Shown: piece by piece, positions 43,807 to 51,594 of the stretch
Position numbering within the stretch: the first letter of the stretch is position 1
Layout of the letters: every line of letters starts with the position of its first letter
Assembly (NCBI GenBank): GCA_030427145.1
Contig: JAUHWT010000006.1
Location: 62,001 to 126,000 of the forward strand
Length of the DNA stretch: 64,000 nt
DNA from: Alphaproteobacteria bacterium
GTDB lineage: Bacteria; Pseudomonadota; Alphaproteobacteria; Rhodobacterales; Rhodobacteraceae
Direction: 5' to 3'
Position numbers and translations under genes: made by a program
The notes under the pieces: generated by a model
The model's input: only the letters and a program-made list of their open reading frames with translations
Databases searched by the model: none
What the model was told of the DNA's origin: nothing

Positions 43807-44694
43807 TCAGCCTGCCGCATCCCCGGCCTGCCTGAACCGGTCCCAGATGGCCTGGGCGACCGTGCCGTGGGTCACGTCCCGCCGCCGCATCGCATAGTGC
43901 AGAATCTGTGTCGGCGGATACCCTTCCGCGCGCAGCGGCACCAGGGTTCCGGCCTCCAGCTCCTGGCGGATCATATGTTCCGGCATCCCGCCCCAGCCCA
44001 TATTGGCCAGCAGGATCTCCTTTTTGGTGGCGAAATCCGACACCGTCCAGCGCAGCCCCCCAGGCACGATCCCCCGGTCCTGCCTGTCGCCGCGAGCGCT
44101 GTCCGCAACCACCACCTGGATATGCGTCTGCATCTCGGCGTCCGTCTTCATCCGGTCGTCCCGCGCCGGCACAAAATCCGGATGGCTCACCGGGATCATC
44201 ATCACAGGCAACACCGGGACAAATTCAACCCGGTCGAGCGGCACGCCATCCAGCGTGGAGATCGCCACCTCCACATCTCCGTCCAGCAGTTTCTCCAGAG
44301 ACCCGCCCATGTTCTCGCGGGACATTTTAATATGCGTGGCCTGAAACCGCGCCGTCATCTCGCTGACCAGCGACAGCACGGGGGTCAGCGGATAGGTCGC
44401 CGTCACTGACAGCGCCACCTCCGCCTCCTGCTCCGTTCGCAGGGTGGCCGTGATCGACCGCAGCTCCCGCATCCGCTGCAATACCCGCGTGGCGTGCCGG
44501 TAAAACACCTGCCCCCGCTCCGTCAGCGTGGGCCGGTACGCCTCCCGCGACAGCAGCTCAAACCCGACCTCATCCTCAAGTTTTCGGATCGCGTGGCTGA
44601 CCGCGGACTGCGCCTTGTTCAGATGATCCGCCGCCGCCCGAAACGTGCCCTGCTCCACAATCGCGTTCAATGCGACCAGCTGTTCCAGGGTCAT
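43807..44694 (-). CDS. LysR-family transcriptional regulator
   Basis: A 295-aa LTTR. The ATG at 44694 is preferred because GGAGG lies 8 bases upstream; an ATG six codons earlier (44712) is possible. The helix-turn-helix reads LNAIVEQGTFRAAADHLNKAQSAVSHAIRKLE in parts. It is divergent from the NAD(P)H-dependent FMN reductase gene, with 168 bases between the starts, and probably controls it in response to redox or quinone-like compounds. Confidence 0.92.
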   Translation of the reverse strand: MTLEQLVALNAIVEQGTFRAAADHLNKAQSAVSHAIRKLEDEVGFELLSREAYRPTLTERGQVFYRHATRVLQRMRELRSITATLRTEQEAEVALSVTATYPLTPVLSLVSEMTARFQATHIKMSRENMGGSLEKLLDGDVEVAISTLDGVPLDRVEFVPVLPVMMIPVSHPDFVPARDDRMKTDAEMQTHIQVVVADSARGDRQDRGIVPGGLRWTVSDFATKKEILLANMGWGGMPEHMIRQELEAGTLVPLRAEGYPPTQILHYAMRRRDVTHGTVAQAIWDRFRQAGDAAG

Positions 44695-44712
44695 CGGCCA
44701 CGCCTCCATCAT

Positions 44713-44729
44713 GATCTACAGAATAGATC
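44713..44729. promoter_or_regulatory. LysR-type binding site in the divergent spacer
   Basis: Interrupted palindrome GATCT-N7-AGATC (44713-44729), fitting the T-N11-A form of LTTR sites, just upstream of the LysR start. A second AT-rich stretch (CGATATTATCAATTG) follows toward the reductase gene. Confidence 0.5.
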
Positions 44730-44862
44730 GTTATTATGAAAACTCGATATTATCAATTGCTCGCCATCCGCCCTAAATATCTTCCAGACACAGCCGGCGA
44801 TCCATCGTCACAGACCCCCCCCGGCCCGGAACAACGCAGCACATAAGATACGGAGACCATCC

Positions 44863-45402
44863 ATGAAAATTCTGGCTTTCGGTGCAAGCAACACCAAAAA
44901 CTCCATCAACAAGGCTCTTGCGAGCTTCACCGCAACCCTCGTCCCGAATGGCGAGATCGAGGTGCTGGAACTGGACAAAATCGACCTGCCCCTGTTCAGC
45001 ACCGATCTGGAGAAAGAAATCGGCCAGCCCCAGGCCGCGCGCGATTTCTTCGACAAAATCGGCTCCGCGGATGCCGTGATCGTGTCCTTCGCCGAGCATA
45101 ACGGCTCCTATTCCGCCGCCTACAAAAACCTCTTTGACTGGGCGAGCCGCATTGACCAGAAGGTCTACCAGGGCAAACCCACGGTCTACCTCTCGACCTC
45201 CCCCGGACCCGGCGGCGCGGGCAGCGTTCTGGCCGCCGCCAAGGGCTCAGCCCCGTTCTTCGGCGTGGACCTGCGGGCCGCCGTGTCCGTCGCCAATTTC
45301 CACGACGTCTACGACGCGGAAACCGGCAGCATCACCGAGCCGAAAACCCTCGCGGATCTGACCGCCGCCGCCGAGGCCCTCGCCGCAAAACAGGCCGCCT
45401 GA
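44863..45402 (+). CDS. NAD(P)H-dependent FMN reductase
   Basis: A 179-aa flavodoxin-fold oxidoreductase. Motifs: ILAFGASNTKNSINKAL for the phosphate loop, SADAVIVSFAEHNGSYSAAYKNLFDWASR for the FMN-contacting loop (in parts), and TVYLSTSPGPGGAGSVL. The family reduces FMN, quinones, azo compounds or metals with NAD(P)H. A ribosome site is weak (AGATACGGAGACCATCC). Divergent LysR control is likely. Two 169-bp repeats follow. Confidence 0.92.
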   Translation: MKILAFGASNTKNSINKALASFTATLVPNGEIEVLELDKIDLPLFSTDLEKEIGQPQAARDFFDKIGSADAVIVSFAEHNGSYSAAYKNLFDWASRIDQKVYQGKPTVYLSTSPGPGGAGSVLAAAKGSAPFFGVDLRAAVSVANFHDVYDAETGSITEPKTLADLTAAAEALAAKQAA

Positions 45403-45422
45403 CCCCCGGCCATCCGCGACAA

Positions 45423-45591
45423 GCCGAGCCTGCGTCGGTCCGGGGGCCGACGCCCCAATCGACTGAGCGACGCAATTTTATGGCGTCCTGTACCTCGTCG
45501 CGGCGAACGAAGAGCCAACCCCAACAATGCGTCGGCCCAATGGGCCGGACCGACGCAGGCACGGCGGGGTTTCACCCCTCTGTTCCGTGCC
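45423..45591 (+). repeat. 169-bp palindromic repeat, copy 2
   Basis: Inverted ends at 45423-45443 (GCCGAGCCTGCGTC...) and 45545-45565 (one mismatch across 21 bases), followed by the GGGGTTTCACCCC hairpin tail and TGTTCCGTGCC. Middle segment CGACGCAATTTTATGGCGTCCTG is shared with copy 3. Begins 21 bases after the FMN reductase stop. Confidence 0.88.
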
Positions 45592-45682
45592 GGGGGTCGC
45601 GCCGTCCACTCATCAGCGCAGAATCCACGAATTCACCGGCGAAAACCAAACCATTCACCAAACGCACGGCCCTTCGCGACAA

Positions 45683-45851
45683 GCCGTGCCTGCGGCGGTC
45701 CGGGGGACGACGCCCCACACACCCGTGCGACGCAATTTCATGGCGTCCTGTACCTCGTCGCTGCGATCCAGGCGCCAACTCCAAACATGCGTCGGCCCAA
45801 TGGGCCGGACCGACGCAGGCACGGCGGGGTTCCACCCCTTGATTCCGTGCC
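45683..45851 (+). repeat. 169-bp palindromic repeat, copy 3
   Basis: Same orientation as copy 2, starting exactly 260 bases later. Inverted ends 45683-45703 and 45805-45825. The 91-base spacer between copies 2 and 3 holds no gene. The two copies share most of the arms and tail but differ in the loop, so they are not a very recent duplication. Confidence 0.88.
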
Positions 45852-45879
45852 GGGGGCATAGCAGCGCCATTTCACCCCA

Positions 45880-45888
45880 CCCCCCCCC
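45880..45888. other. run of nine C in the promoter region of the polysaccharide operon
   Basis: Nine consecutive C, about 160 bases upstream of the first gene of the operon. The rest of 45852-46048 holds a shared GGTAAAGT motif at 45901-45908 and no gene. Confidence 0.8.
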
Positions 45889-45900
45889 AACAATTTCATT

Positions 45901-45908
45901 GGTAAAGT
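45901..45908 (+). promoter_or_regulatory. GGTAAAGT motif upstream of the polysaccharide operon
   Basis: GGTAAAGT lies 148 bases before the 52-aa gene. The same octamer, there part of a perfect palindrome, lies 133 bases before the RTX gene (53313-53320). The similar distance and orientation suggest a shared regulator or promoter class. This is inference. Confidence 0.35.
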
Positions 45909-46048
45909 GTTAATCACGTACGGGTATGCTCCGGCCCGCAACCGTGACCGCCGCCCCTGCCAGGGCCCCAGGTCCCTGCAAAACCCAATCGAGAAATCAG
46001 TTCATTAGTGCGGCCAGGCGTCAGGCACGGTCGCGGGAGATCATTTGC

Positions 46049-46207
46049 ATGTTCGGAATAAACACAGGTGTGGACGTGGGGCTGACGGTCCGAAGGGGCA
46101 TCCGGGACACGGAGCTGCCCGAGCCGGAGCCCACCCCGGACACGGAAATCCGGATCGACGGTGAACGGCTGCTGATCGACGGCGAAACAGTGGAGCTCGA
46201 CCAATGA
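46049..46207 (+). CDS. small 52-aa protein coupled to the SGNH hydrolase
   Basis: ATG at 46049 with GGGAGA about 9 bases upstream. The product is acidic, with a proline/glutamate stretch (ELPEPEPTPDTEIRIDGE) and no signal peptide or membrane segment. Its last codons overlap the start of the SGNH gene (ATGA). I do not recognise a family. Position at the head of a polysaccharide operon suggests a small accessory or regulatory protein. Confidence 0.6.
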   Translation: MFGINTGVDVGLTVRRGIRDTELPEPEPTPDTEIRIDGERLLIDGETVELDQ

Positions 46208-48459
46208 CACTCAACTTCCGAACAGGCGACTTCGAGACCTGGACCGACCCGAGGCAGAAAACCTGGGCCGACACCATCGGCTCATATCTCGGCGCCCAGG
46301 ACCGGGGCAGCATCTCCACCCACGCCGCCTATGTGGAGACCGCCTCCACCGGTCTGACCGAGACCACCCCCGCCAACCTGCGCACCGGCCTCTCCACCGC
46401 CACCGCCCCCGGCGGCGGCTTCGTGGAGGAGCTGGAAATCCAGGTCACCGGCACCGCCGGCGAGCGTTTCGTCACATCAACCCAGACGTCCAAAGTGGCG
46501 GGCCTGGGCACCGACCCCTGGGAGGCCGCCCTGGTGGCGGACGACGGCACCGCCTTTTTCGACACCGTGCTCGGCCATGACGGCTCCACCCGCATCGACC
46601 TGCGCCACCCGCTGACTGCCGACTTTACCGGTGTGATCTCCGCCAAATACGCCGAGGCCAACAGCCAGCATCTGACCCGCAACGGCACGATTGCCTATGC
46701 CGCGCACCTGGCCCGGCAGTCCGCCGCCGAATGCTGTCTCGGCGGCACGCTCGACGGGGTCTGGAGCCTGCGCAACGGCATCTATTTCGAGGATGTCTGG
46801 ACCAAAAACCCCGCGCTTGAAGCCTATGGCGTCTCCAACAGCGCGTCGCCCCCGGTGCAGTCCGGCCTGAAATCCGCCTCCGCCCGCAACCTCATCGAGA
46901 CCTCCGACGGCCTGCCCGCGCGCACCTCCGGTCTCAATCGGCTGGGCGTGACCATCGGCACCCATGAGGCCGGCCACGGCGCCATCGCCACCCTGCGCAC
47001 CAAGTCCGAGGACGCCCGCATCGAGTTCTGGACCGGCGCCTACCGTCCCGGCGTCGCGCTCCAGGACGTGGCCATCACCGTGACCGCCAAAGCCAACGGC
47101 GTCGAGATCTACCGCGCCACCACCGACCACATCCTCAAACGCCATGCCTTCCTGACCCACGGATCCGACACGGTCACCATCGAGATCACCAACGCGGACG
47201 GCGGCATCTATCACATCGCCGTCGCGGAACTCACCGCCCGCCAGATCGCCCATGTCGGCAAGCTCTTCCCCCGCGGTGCCAAAATCGCCACCTTCGGTGA
47301 CAGCTGGTTCGACCAGTTCGACGGCCTCTTCGCCAAAACCCTCGCCTCCGCCACCGGCTGCCGGGTCGAGAACCACGCGAAGGGCGGCATGACGACTGAA
47401 TACGCCGTCGCCTGGTTCAACGAGCTGATCCGCGGCCGCGGCTATCAGGCCTGCGTGATCCACTTCTTCATCAACGACCGCAACCGCGTCGGCGGCACCT
47501 TCACCGACCCCGATGGCAACGAGATCGAGACCTGGCCCGACGGCCTTTCCCTCGACCAGTCCCGCGACCTCTGGGTCGCCAATATCAACAAACTCGTGGC
47601 TCTCTGTCAGGCCGACGGCATCCGCCCCATCATCATGAAACCCGGCGGCACCGCCTCCAACTCCCAGACCGCAACCCTTGCGAAATGGGTGCCCTACATC
47701 GACCGCTCGCATCCGGTGGACTGGGTCGCGACCGAGGCCGAACTGCTCGACCACACCTCCTTCGTGAACACCCGCGGCAAGTTCACCGGCGCAAGCTGCG
47801 CCATCGGCCAGGGCGTCGTCTTCGCCGCCGGCCGGAACCCGGAGGACGGCTGGAAAAACCCCATGAACGACGCCCTGCTCCCCCTCCAGGGACTGGCCTT
47901 CACCTCTGAAAAATTCAAGGCGGCAAACAGCCGCACAATCGGCCTCGACACGAACGGCGACGGCATGTCCGACGGTCTCGGCATCGTTGGCTGGGGCACC
48001 ACGGAAACCAACGGCGAAACCTACGAGGCCTCCATCATCGACGGCCGCCAGCGCTACGTCTCGAACTTCACCTCCGGCAATTCCGGCGGCAAGCGTCTGA
48101 AATACCACATCCCCCTCACGCAGGGCGGGCAGTATTTCGCGCTCATTCATGTCGTAAACGGCACCCCCTACCGCAATATGGAAGCGCTGAGCACCATCAC
48201 CGGATCGGGCACCGAGACCTTCGGATACGACACCCTCGACGCCACCGGCTCCGGCGTGTTCTTCCACCGCGCCACGGCCGGCCGGGATGGCAGCTTCGGC
48301 TGGTATTTCGGCGCGGGGCGCACAAATGATGAATCCCACGCATTTGAATTAACCAATAAGTCGGGCGTCTATGATTTGACGGCGCTGGCGCAGGACTGCC
48401 CCAATATCAAGGGCATGTCAGACGACCAGATCGCGGCATTGATCATCTCGATGCAGTAG
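46204..48459 (+). CDS. SGNH/GDSL-type hydrolase, multidomain (751 aa)
   Basis: The N-terminal ~350 residues form one or more beta-rich domains. The SGNH domain follows: block I IATFGDSWFDQ with Ser367, the Gly block NHAKGGMTTEYA, and the Asn block VIHFFINDRNRV. The C-terminal part (about 575-751) looks beta-sandwich-like (FTSGNSGGKRLKYHIPLTQG) and may bind carbohydrate. No signal peptide is apparent. Enzymes of this fold remove or add acyl groups, including O-acetyl groups of polysaccharides. It opens an operon with a flippase, an acyltransferase, an O-antigen-ligase-like protein and a glycosyltransferase. Confidence 0.8.
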   Translation: MTLNFRTGDFETWTDPRQKTWADTIGSYLGAQDRGSISTHAAYVETASTGLTETTPANLRTGLSTATAPGGGFVEELEIQVTGTAGERFVTSTQTSKVAGLGTDPWEAALVADDGTAFFDTVLGHDGSTRIDLRHPLTADFTGVISAKYAEANSQHLTRNGTIAYAAHLARQSAAECCLGGTLDGVWSLRNGIYFEDVWTKNPALEAYGVSNSASPPVQSGLKSASARNLIETSDGLPARTSGLNRLGVTIGTHEAGHGAIATLRTKSEDARIEFWTGAYRPGVALQDVAITVTAKANGVEIYRATTDHILKRHAFLTHGSDTVTIEITNADGGIYHIAVAELTARQIAHVGKLFPRGAKIATFGDSWFDQFDGLFAKTLASATGCRVENHAKGGMTTEYAVAWFNELIRGRGYQACVIHFFINDRNRVGGTFTDPDGNEIETWPDGLSLDQSRDLWVANINKLVALCQADGIRPIIMKPGGTASNSQTATLAKWVPYIDRSHPVDWVATEAELLDHTSFVNTRGKFTGASCAIGQGVVFAAGRNPEDGWKNPMNDALLPLQGLAFTSEKFKAANSRTIGLDTNGDGMSDGLGIVGWGTTETNGETYEASIIDGRQRYVSNFTSGNSGGKRLKYHIPLTQGGQYFALIHVVNGTPYRNMEALSTITGSGTETFGYDTLDATGSGVFFHRATAGRDGSFGWYFGAGRTNDESHAFELTNKSGVYDLTALAQDCPNIKGMSDDQIAALIISMQ

Positions 48460-48473
48460 ACCCCACCCCAAGG

Positions 48474-48491
48474 CGCCGGGCCAGCCCGGCG
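48474..48491. other. hairpin between the SGNH and flippase genes
   Basis: CGCCGGGC (48474-48481) and GCCCGGCG (48484-48491) form an 8-bp stem with a 2-base loop, with no T run, ending 9 bases before the flippase ribosome site GGAGGA. It could modulate translation or processing of the mRNA. Confidence 0.45.
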
Positions 48492-48511
48492 TCCACACCC
48501 GGAGGACGAAT

Positions 48512-49735
48512 GTGAAGGCGCTTTTTGGCAACCTGGTCTTCGCCGTCCTCGCCCAGATCCTCGGGCGCGGCAGCCTGGTTCTCGCCAGCCTCATCCTCGC
48601 CGGAGGTCTCAGCGTCCCGGATTTCGCGGGCTACGCCAATTTCCACCTCACCGTGAACATGCTCGCCACCTGCGCGGCCCTTGGCGTCTCCGTCACCGCC
48701 GCCCGGGCCTTCGCCACGGAACCCGACGCCCAAACCCGCGAGGACATCGCCACCCTCTGGCAGATCTCCGCCCTCTCCGCGCTCGCCGCCGCCCTCCTGA
48801 TTCTCCTCGTCCCCCGCTGGCTCGGCGGCGAAGGCCCCACCGTCCCCACACTATATTATGCGTCCGCTGTGGCGATCATCGTCATGGGTATCGTCCCCCA
48901 GGGCGGCATCGCCGGACTTGCGGCCTTTCGCGGCGCCTTCCTCGCGAGCCTGGCCGCCGCCGCCATCACCATCGCCGGTGCCGTCACCGCCCGCGTCACC
49001 GGCTCTCTGGAAACCGCCATCCTGACCTTCATCGCCGCGGTCAGCGTCCGGGTCGCGGGCGAAACCCTCACCATCCTGCGCCGCACCGGCCCGCCCCGTT
49101 TCACACCGCTTTACCGCAACCTCCCCGCCCTGCGCCGCGTCCTCTCCATGATCGGCCCCATGGCACTCGTCTCGGTGCTCGCCGCCTCCGGGGCCTGGCT
49201 CGCGGGCCAGATCATCCTGCGCACCACCGGCGAGGCGCAGTTCGCGGCCTATGCCATCGGTGTGCAGTGGTACGGGCTTGGCCTCTTCCTCCCATCGGTC
49301 CTGTCGAAAGTCATCTTCTCCCGCCAGGTCGCCGCCGCCACCGGAACCACCGCCTCCCCCAGGATCCTCAACCACGGCATCCTAGCCGCATTCGCGGCCA
49401 GCCTCGGTTTCGCCTGCCTCGGCCTCATCGCAGAGCCCTGGCTCACCCGCCTCTACGGCCCCGCCTTCGCGGGCAGCCCATGGATGATCACGGGGTTCCT
49501 GCTCGCCGCCGTGCCGTTTTCCGTCGCCAACATCATCGGCAACGAGATCGTCGCACGACGGCTGCAAAAACGCTGGCTCCTGTTTTCACTGATCTGGCTC
49601 GCAATTCTCTGCACCACCACCTGGGTGCTCAGCCCGCTTGGCTACCTTGCCGCTGCCATCGGCTTCGGCCTCGCGGGAACGGCGCTGTCCGGTTTGGGAT
49701 TTGTTCAGATTCACGTGCAAAGAAACAATTTATGA
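48512..49735 (+). CDS. polysaccharide flippase (MATE/MOP-type, Wzx-like)
   Basis: A 407-aa protein with about 12 membrane segments, starting at GTG 48512 with GGAGGA at 48501-48506. The layout (ILGRGSLVLASLILAGGLSVPDFAGYANFHLTVN in parts) is that of the polysaccharide-biosynthesis transporters of the MOP exporter superfamily. It would move lipid-linked sugar units across the inner membrane. Its stop overlaps the next start (TTATGA). Confidence 0.85.
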   Translation: MKALFGNLVFAVLAQILGRGSLVLASLILAGGLSVPDFAGYANFHLTVNMLATCAALGVSVTAARAFATEPDAQTREDIATLWQISALSALAAALLILLVPRWLGGEGPTVPTLYYASAVAIIVMGIVPQGGIAGLAAFRGAFLASLAAAAITIAGAVTARVTGSLETAILTFIAAVSVRVAGETLTILRRTGPPRFTPLYRNLPALRRVLSMIGPMALVSVLAASGAWLAGQIILRTTGEAQFAAYAIGVQWYGLGLFLPSVLSKVIFSRQVAAATGTTASPRILNHGILAAFAASLGFACLGLIAEPWLTRLYGPAFAGSPWMITGFLLAAVPFSVANIIGNEIVARRLQKRWLLFSLIWLAILCTTTWVLSPLGYLAAAIGFGLAGTALSGLGFVQIHVQRNNL

Positions 49736-50232
49736 AAAGTTGGATCTACAGCGCCATCCTGCCGCTCTTTGCCATCCTGCCCGCCACCAGGCTTTTCGGC
49801 CTGAAGCGGGCCCTGTTGCGCTGCGCCGGGGCCGACATCGCATCGGAGGTCAAACTGGTCTCCTCGGTCCGCGTCTATCTCGGCGGCAAACTGACCATTG
49901 GCCGGGGAAGCTGGATCGGCCACCAGACCCTGATCGTCGGCGGAAAATCCGATGTGACGATAGGCGAGGAGGTCGACATCGCCCCCCGCGTCCTTATGGC
50001 CACGGGCCACCACGAGGTCGCCGCATCCGGCCCAAAGGCCGCAGGCCCAGGTTATTCCCTGCCCGTCAAAATAGGCGACGGGTGCTGGATCGGAGCCAAC
50101 GCCACCATTCTCGGCGGCAGCACGATCGGAGACGCCAGCATCGTCGCGGCAAACGCGATGGTCAAAGGCGACTTCCCCGCCAAATCCCTGATCGGCGGAT
50201 GCCCGGCTCGCGTCATCCGCTCCCTCGCCTGA
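49732..50232 (+). CDS. left-handed beta-helix acyltransferase
   Basis: A 166-aa protein whose ATG overlaps the flippase stop. It has hexapeptide-repeat text (VYLGGKLTIGRGSWIGHQTLIVGGKSDVTIGEEVDIAPRV in parts; ANATILGGSTIGDASIVAANAMVKGDFPAKSLIGGCPARVIR) and the catalytic-type HH in ATGHHEVA. It is similar to maltose/colanic-acid O-acetyltransferases. Expected role: O-acetylation of the sugar repeat made by this operon, the reverse of the SGNH enzyme's likely action. Confidence 0.9.
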   Translation: MKSWIYSAILPLFAILPATRLFGLKRALLRCAGADIASEVKLVSSVRVYLGGKLTIGRGSWIGHQTLIVGGKSDVTIGEEVDIAPRVLMATGHHEVAASGPKAAGPGYSLPVKIGDGCWIGANATILGGSTIGDASIVAANAMVKGDFPAKSLIGGCPARVIRSLA

Positions 50233-50265
50233 TGCGGCCCTGAGAGCGGCGGACCCGGACAAGCC

Positions 50266-51594
50266 ATGGACAGGATGGAGCGCTACACCCTCGCCTTCGC
50301 GGTCACCGTGACCGTGCTTCGCCTGTCCTCCACCCCCGGTGCCGCGCTGGCATACTTGGCACTCGCCGCCTTTTCCCTGCTCGGCACCCGCCAGGCGCTC
50401 CAGGCCCTCGCCCTGCTCTGGCTCCAGTCCATGCTCAGCCCCGGCCTCGCGCCGGAGGTTCCCAGCGCCCTGCGTTACGTGGTCCTGTTCCCCGCCTCCA
50501 CCTCGATCATTCTGCGCTCCGGCCTCGCGCTCAAACCCCTGCCCGCCGCCACCCTGCTCATGGGCCTGTTCCTCGTGATGCACTCGCTGGTGTTCAGCAC
50601 CATGCCCGAGGTCTCGCTGCTCAAGGCGTGCGTCTGGACCCTCGTCACCTTCGCCATCCTCTCCGGATGGTCCAACCTCCCCCCGGAAGCCGCCGAACGC
50701 CTCGCCGTCCAGATTTTCGCCGGTCTTGCCGTCATCCTGCTCGTCAGCCTCCCCCTTGCCGCCTCGCCCTTGGGCTATCTGCGCAACGGCACCGGCTTCC
50801 AGGGCATCCTCAAACACCCGCAGTATTTCGGCCCCATGGCCGCCATCCTCGGCGTCTGGTCCCTGACCCGCTACCTCTCCGGCCAGGGACGCCCCTGGCT
50901 GAACGCCCTGTTGGGCGCTCTCTGCATGACCGCCATCGTGCTCAGCGAATCCCGCACCGCCGGCCTCGCCTTCCTGCTCGGCCTTGCCCTCGGCCTCGGC
51001 GTGCTGCCCTTCTACCGCCGCACACCGCTTAAACGCCTCGCGCCCGCCGTCACCGCCTGGACCACCTGGGTCCCCGTCGTCGCGGCCCTCGCGCTCGCCG
51101 TGGTTTTCCTGCCCAACATCGTCGACGCCATGGAGCACTTCCTCACCAAATCCGGCCGCTCCAGCGCCGAAAACCTGCTGGAAGCTTACGACAGTTCCCG
51201 CGGCGCCCTCATCGACCGGATGCTCCACAACATCCGCCTGCATTTCCCCTTCGGCATCGGCTTCGGCGTCGCCTCCGATCCCACCGACCTTATCGTCATC
51301 CGCGACCCGTTCTTCGGTCTGCCCGTCAGTTCCTCCGTCGAAAAGGGCGTCATCTATCTCGCCATCATCGAGGAAACCGGTCCGATGGGCGTCCTGCTCG
51401 CGCTCGGCTGGATCGTCCTGCTGATCCGCAAATCCGCCGATGGTGGCCTCGTGGTCTTCTCCGTCACCGTCATGGCCCTCCTCCTGAACCTCGGTGAGGC
51501 CGTGCTGTTCTCCCCCGGCGGGTTCGGCCTTCTGCCCCTCCTGCTTTATGGCTGGACACATGCCACCGGCGTCAATGCGGGGAATTCGCGATGA
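50266..51594 (+). CDS. O-antigen ligase/polymerase-like membrane protein
   Basis: A 442-aa protein with about 11-12 hydrophobic segments and the large periplasmic loop of the WaaL/Wzy superfamily (residues ~275-360, with GSS-poor text FLTKSGRSSAENLLEAYDS). The family-typical periplasmic Arg and Tyr positions are present, but sequence does not separate ligase from polymerase. Its stop overlaps the glycosyltransferase start by 4 bases. Confidence 0.8.
   Translation: MDRMERYTLAFAVTVTVLRLSSTPGAALAYLALAAFSLLGTRQALQALALLWLQSMLSPGLAPEVPSALRYVVLFPASTSIILRSGLALKPLPAATLLMGLFLVMHSLVFSTMPEVSLLKACVWTLVTFAILSGWSNLPPEAAERLAVQIFAGLAVILLVSLPLAASPLGYLRNGTGFQGILKHPQYFGPMAAILGVWSLTRYLSGQGRPWLNALLGALCMTAIVLSESRTAGLAFLLGLALGLGVLPFYRRTPLKRLAPAVTAWTTWVPVVAALALAVVFLPNIVDAMEHFLTKSGRSSAENLLEAYDSSRGALIDRMLHNIRLHFPFGIGFGVASDPTDLIVIRDPFFGLPVSSSVEKGVIYLAIIEETGPMGVLLALGWIVLLIRKSADGGLVVFSVTVMALLLNLGEAVLFSPGGFGLLPLLLYGWTHATGVNAGNSR

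Noticed and set aside
45423..45851. CRISPR array
   Set aside because: Only two repeat units, each 169 bases with long inverted arms, and no short regular spacers or cas genes.
45480..45913. Several short open frames in both strands
   Set aside because: They are translations of the two 169-bp repeats and resemble each other only because the repeats do.
46477..48339. 620-codon minus-strand open frame opposite the SGNH hydrolase
   Set aside because: Antisense shadow with Gly/Val/Glu-rich low-complexity text.
49711..51561. 616-codon minus-strand open frame opposite the acyltransferase and ligase genes
   Set aside because: Low-complexity Gly/Glu-rich translation; the plus-strand genes have membrane segments and overlapping starts and stops.
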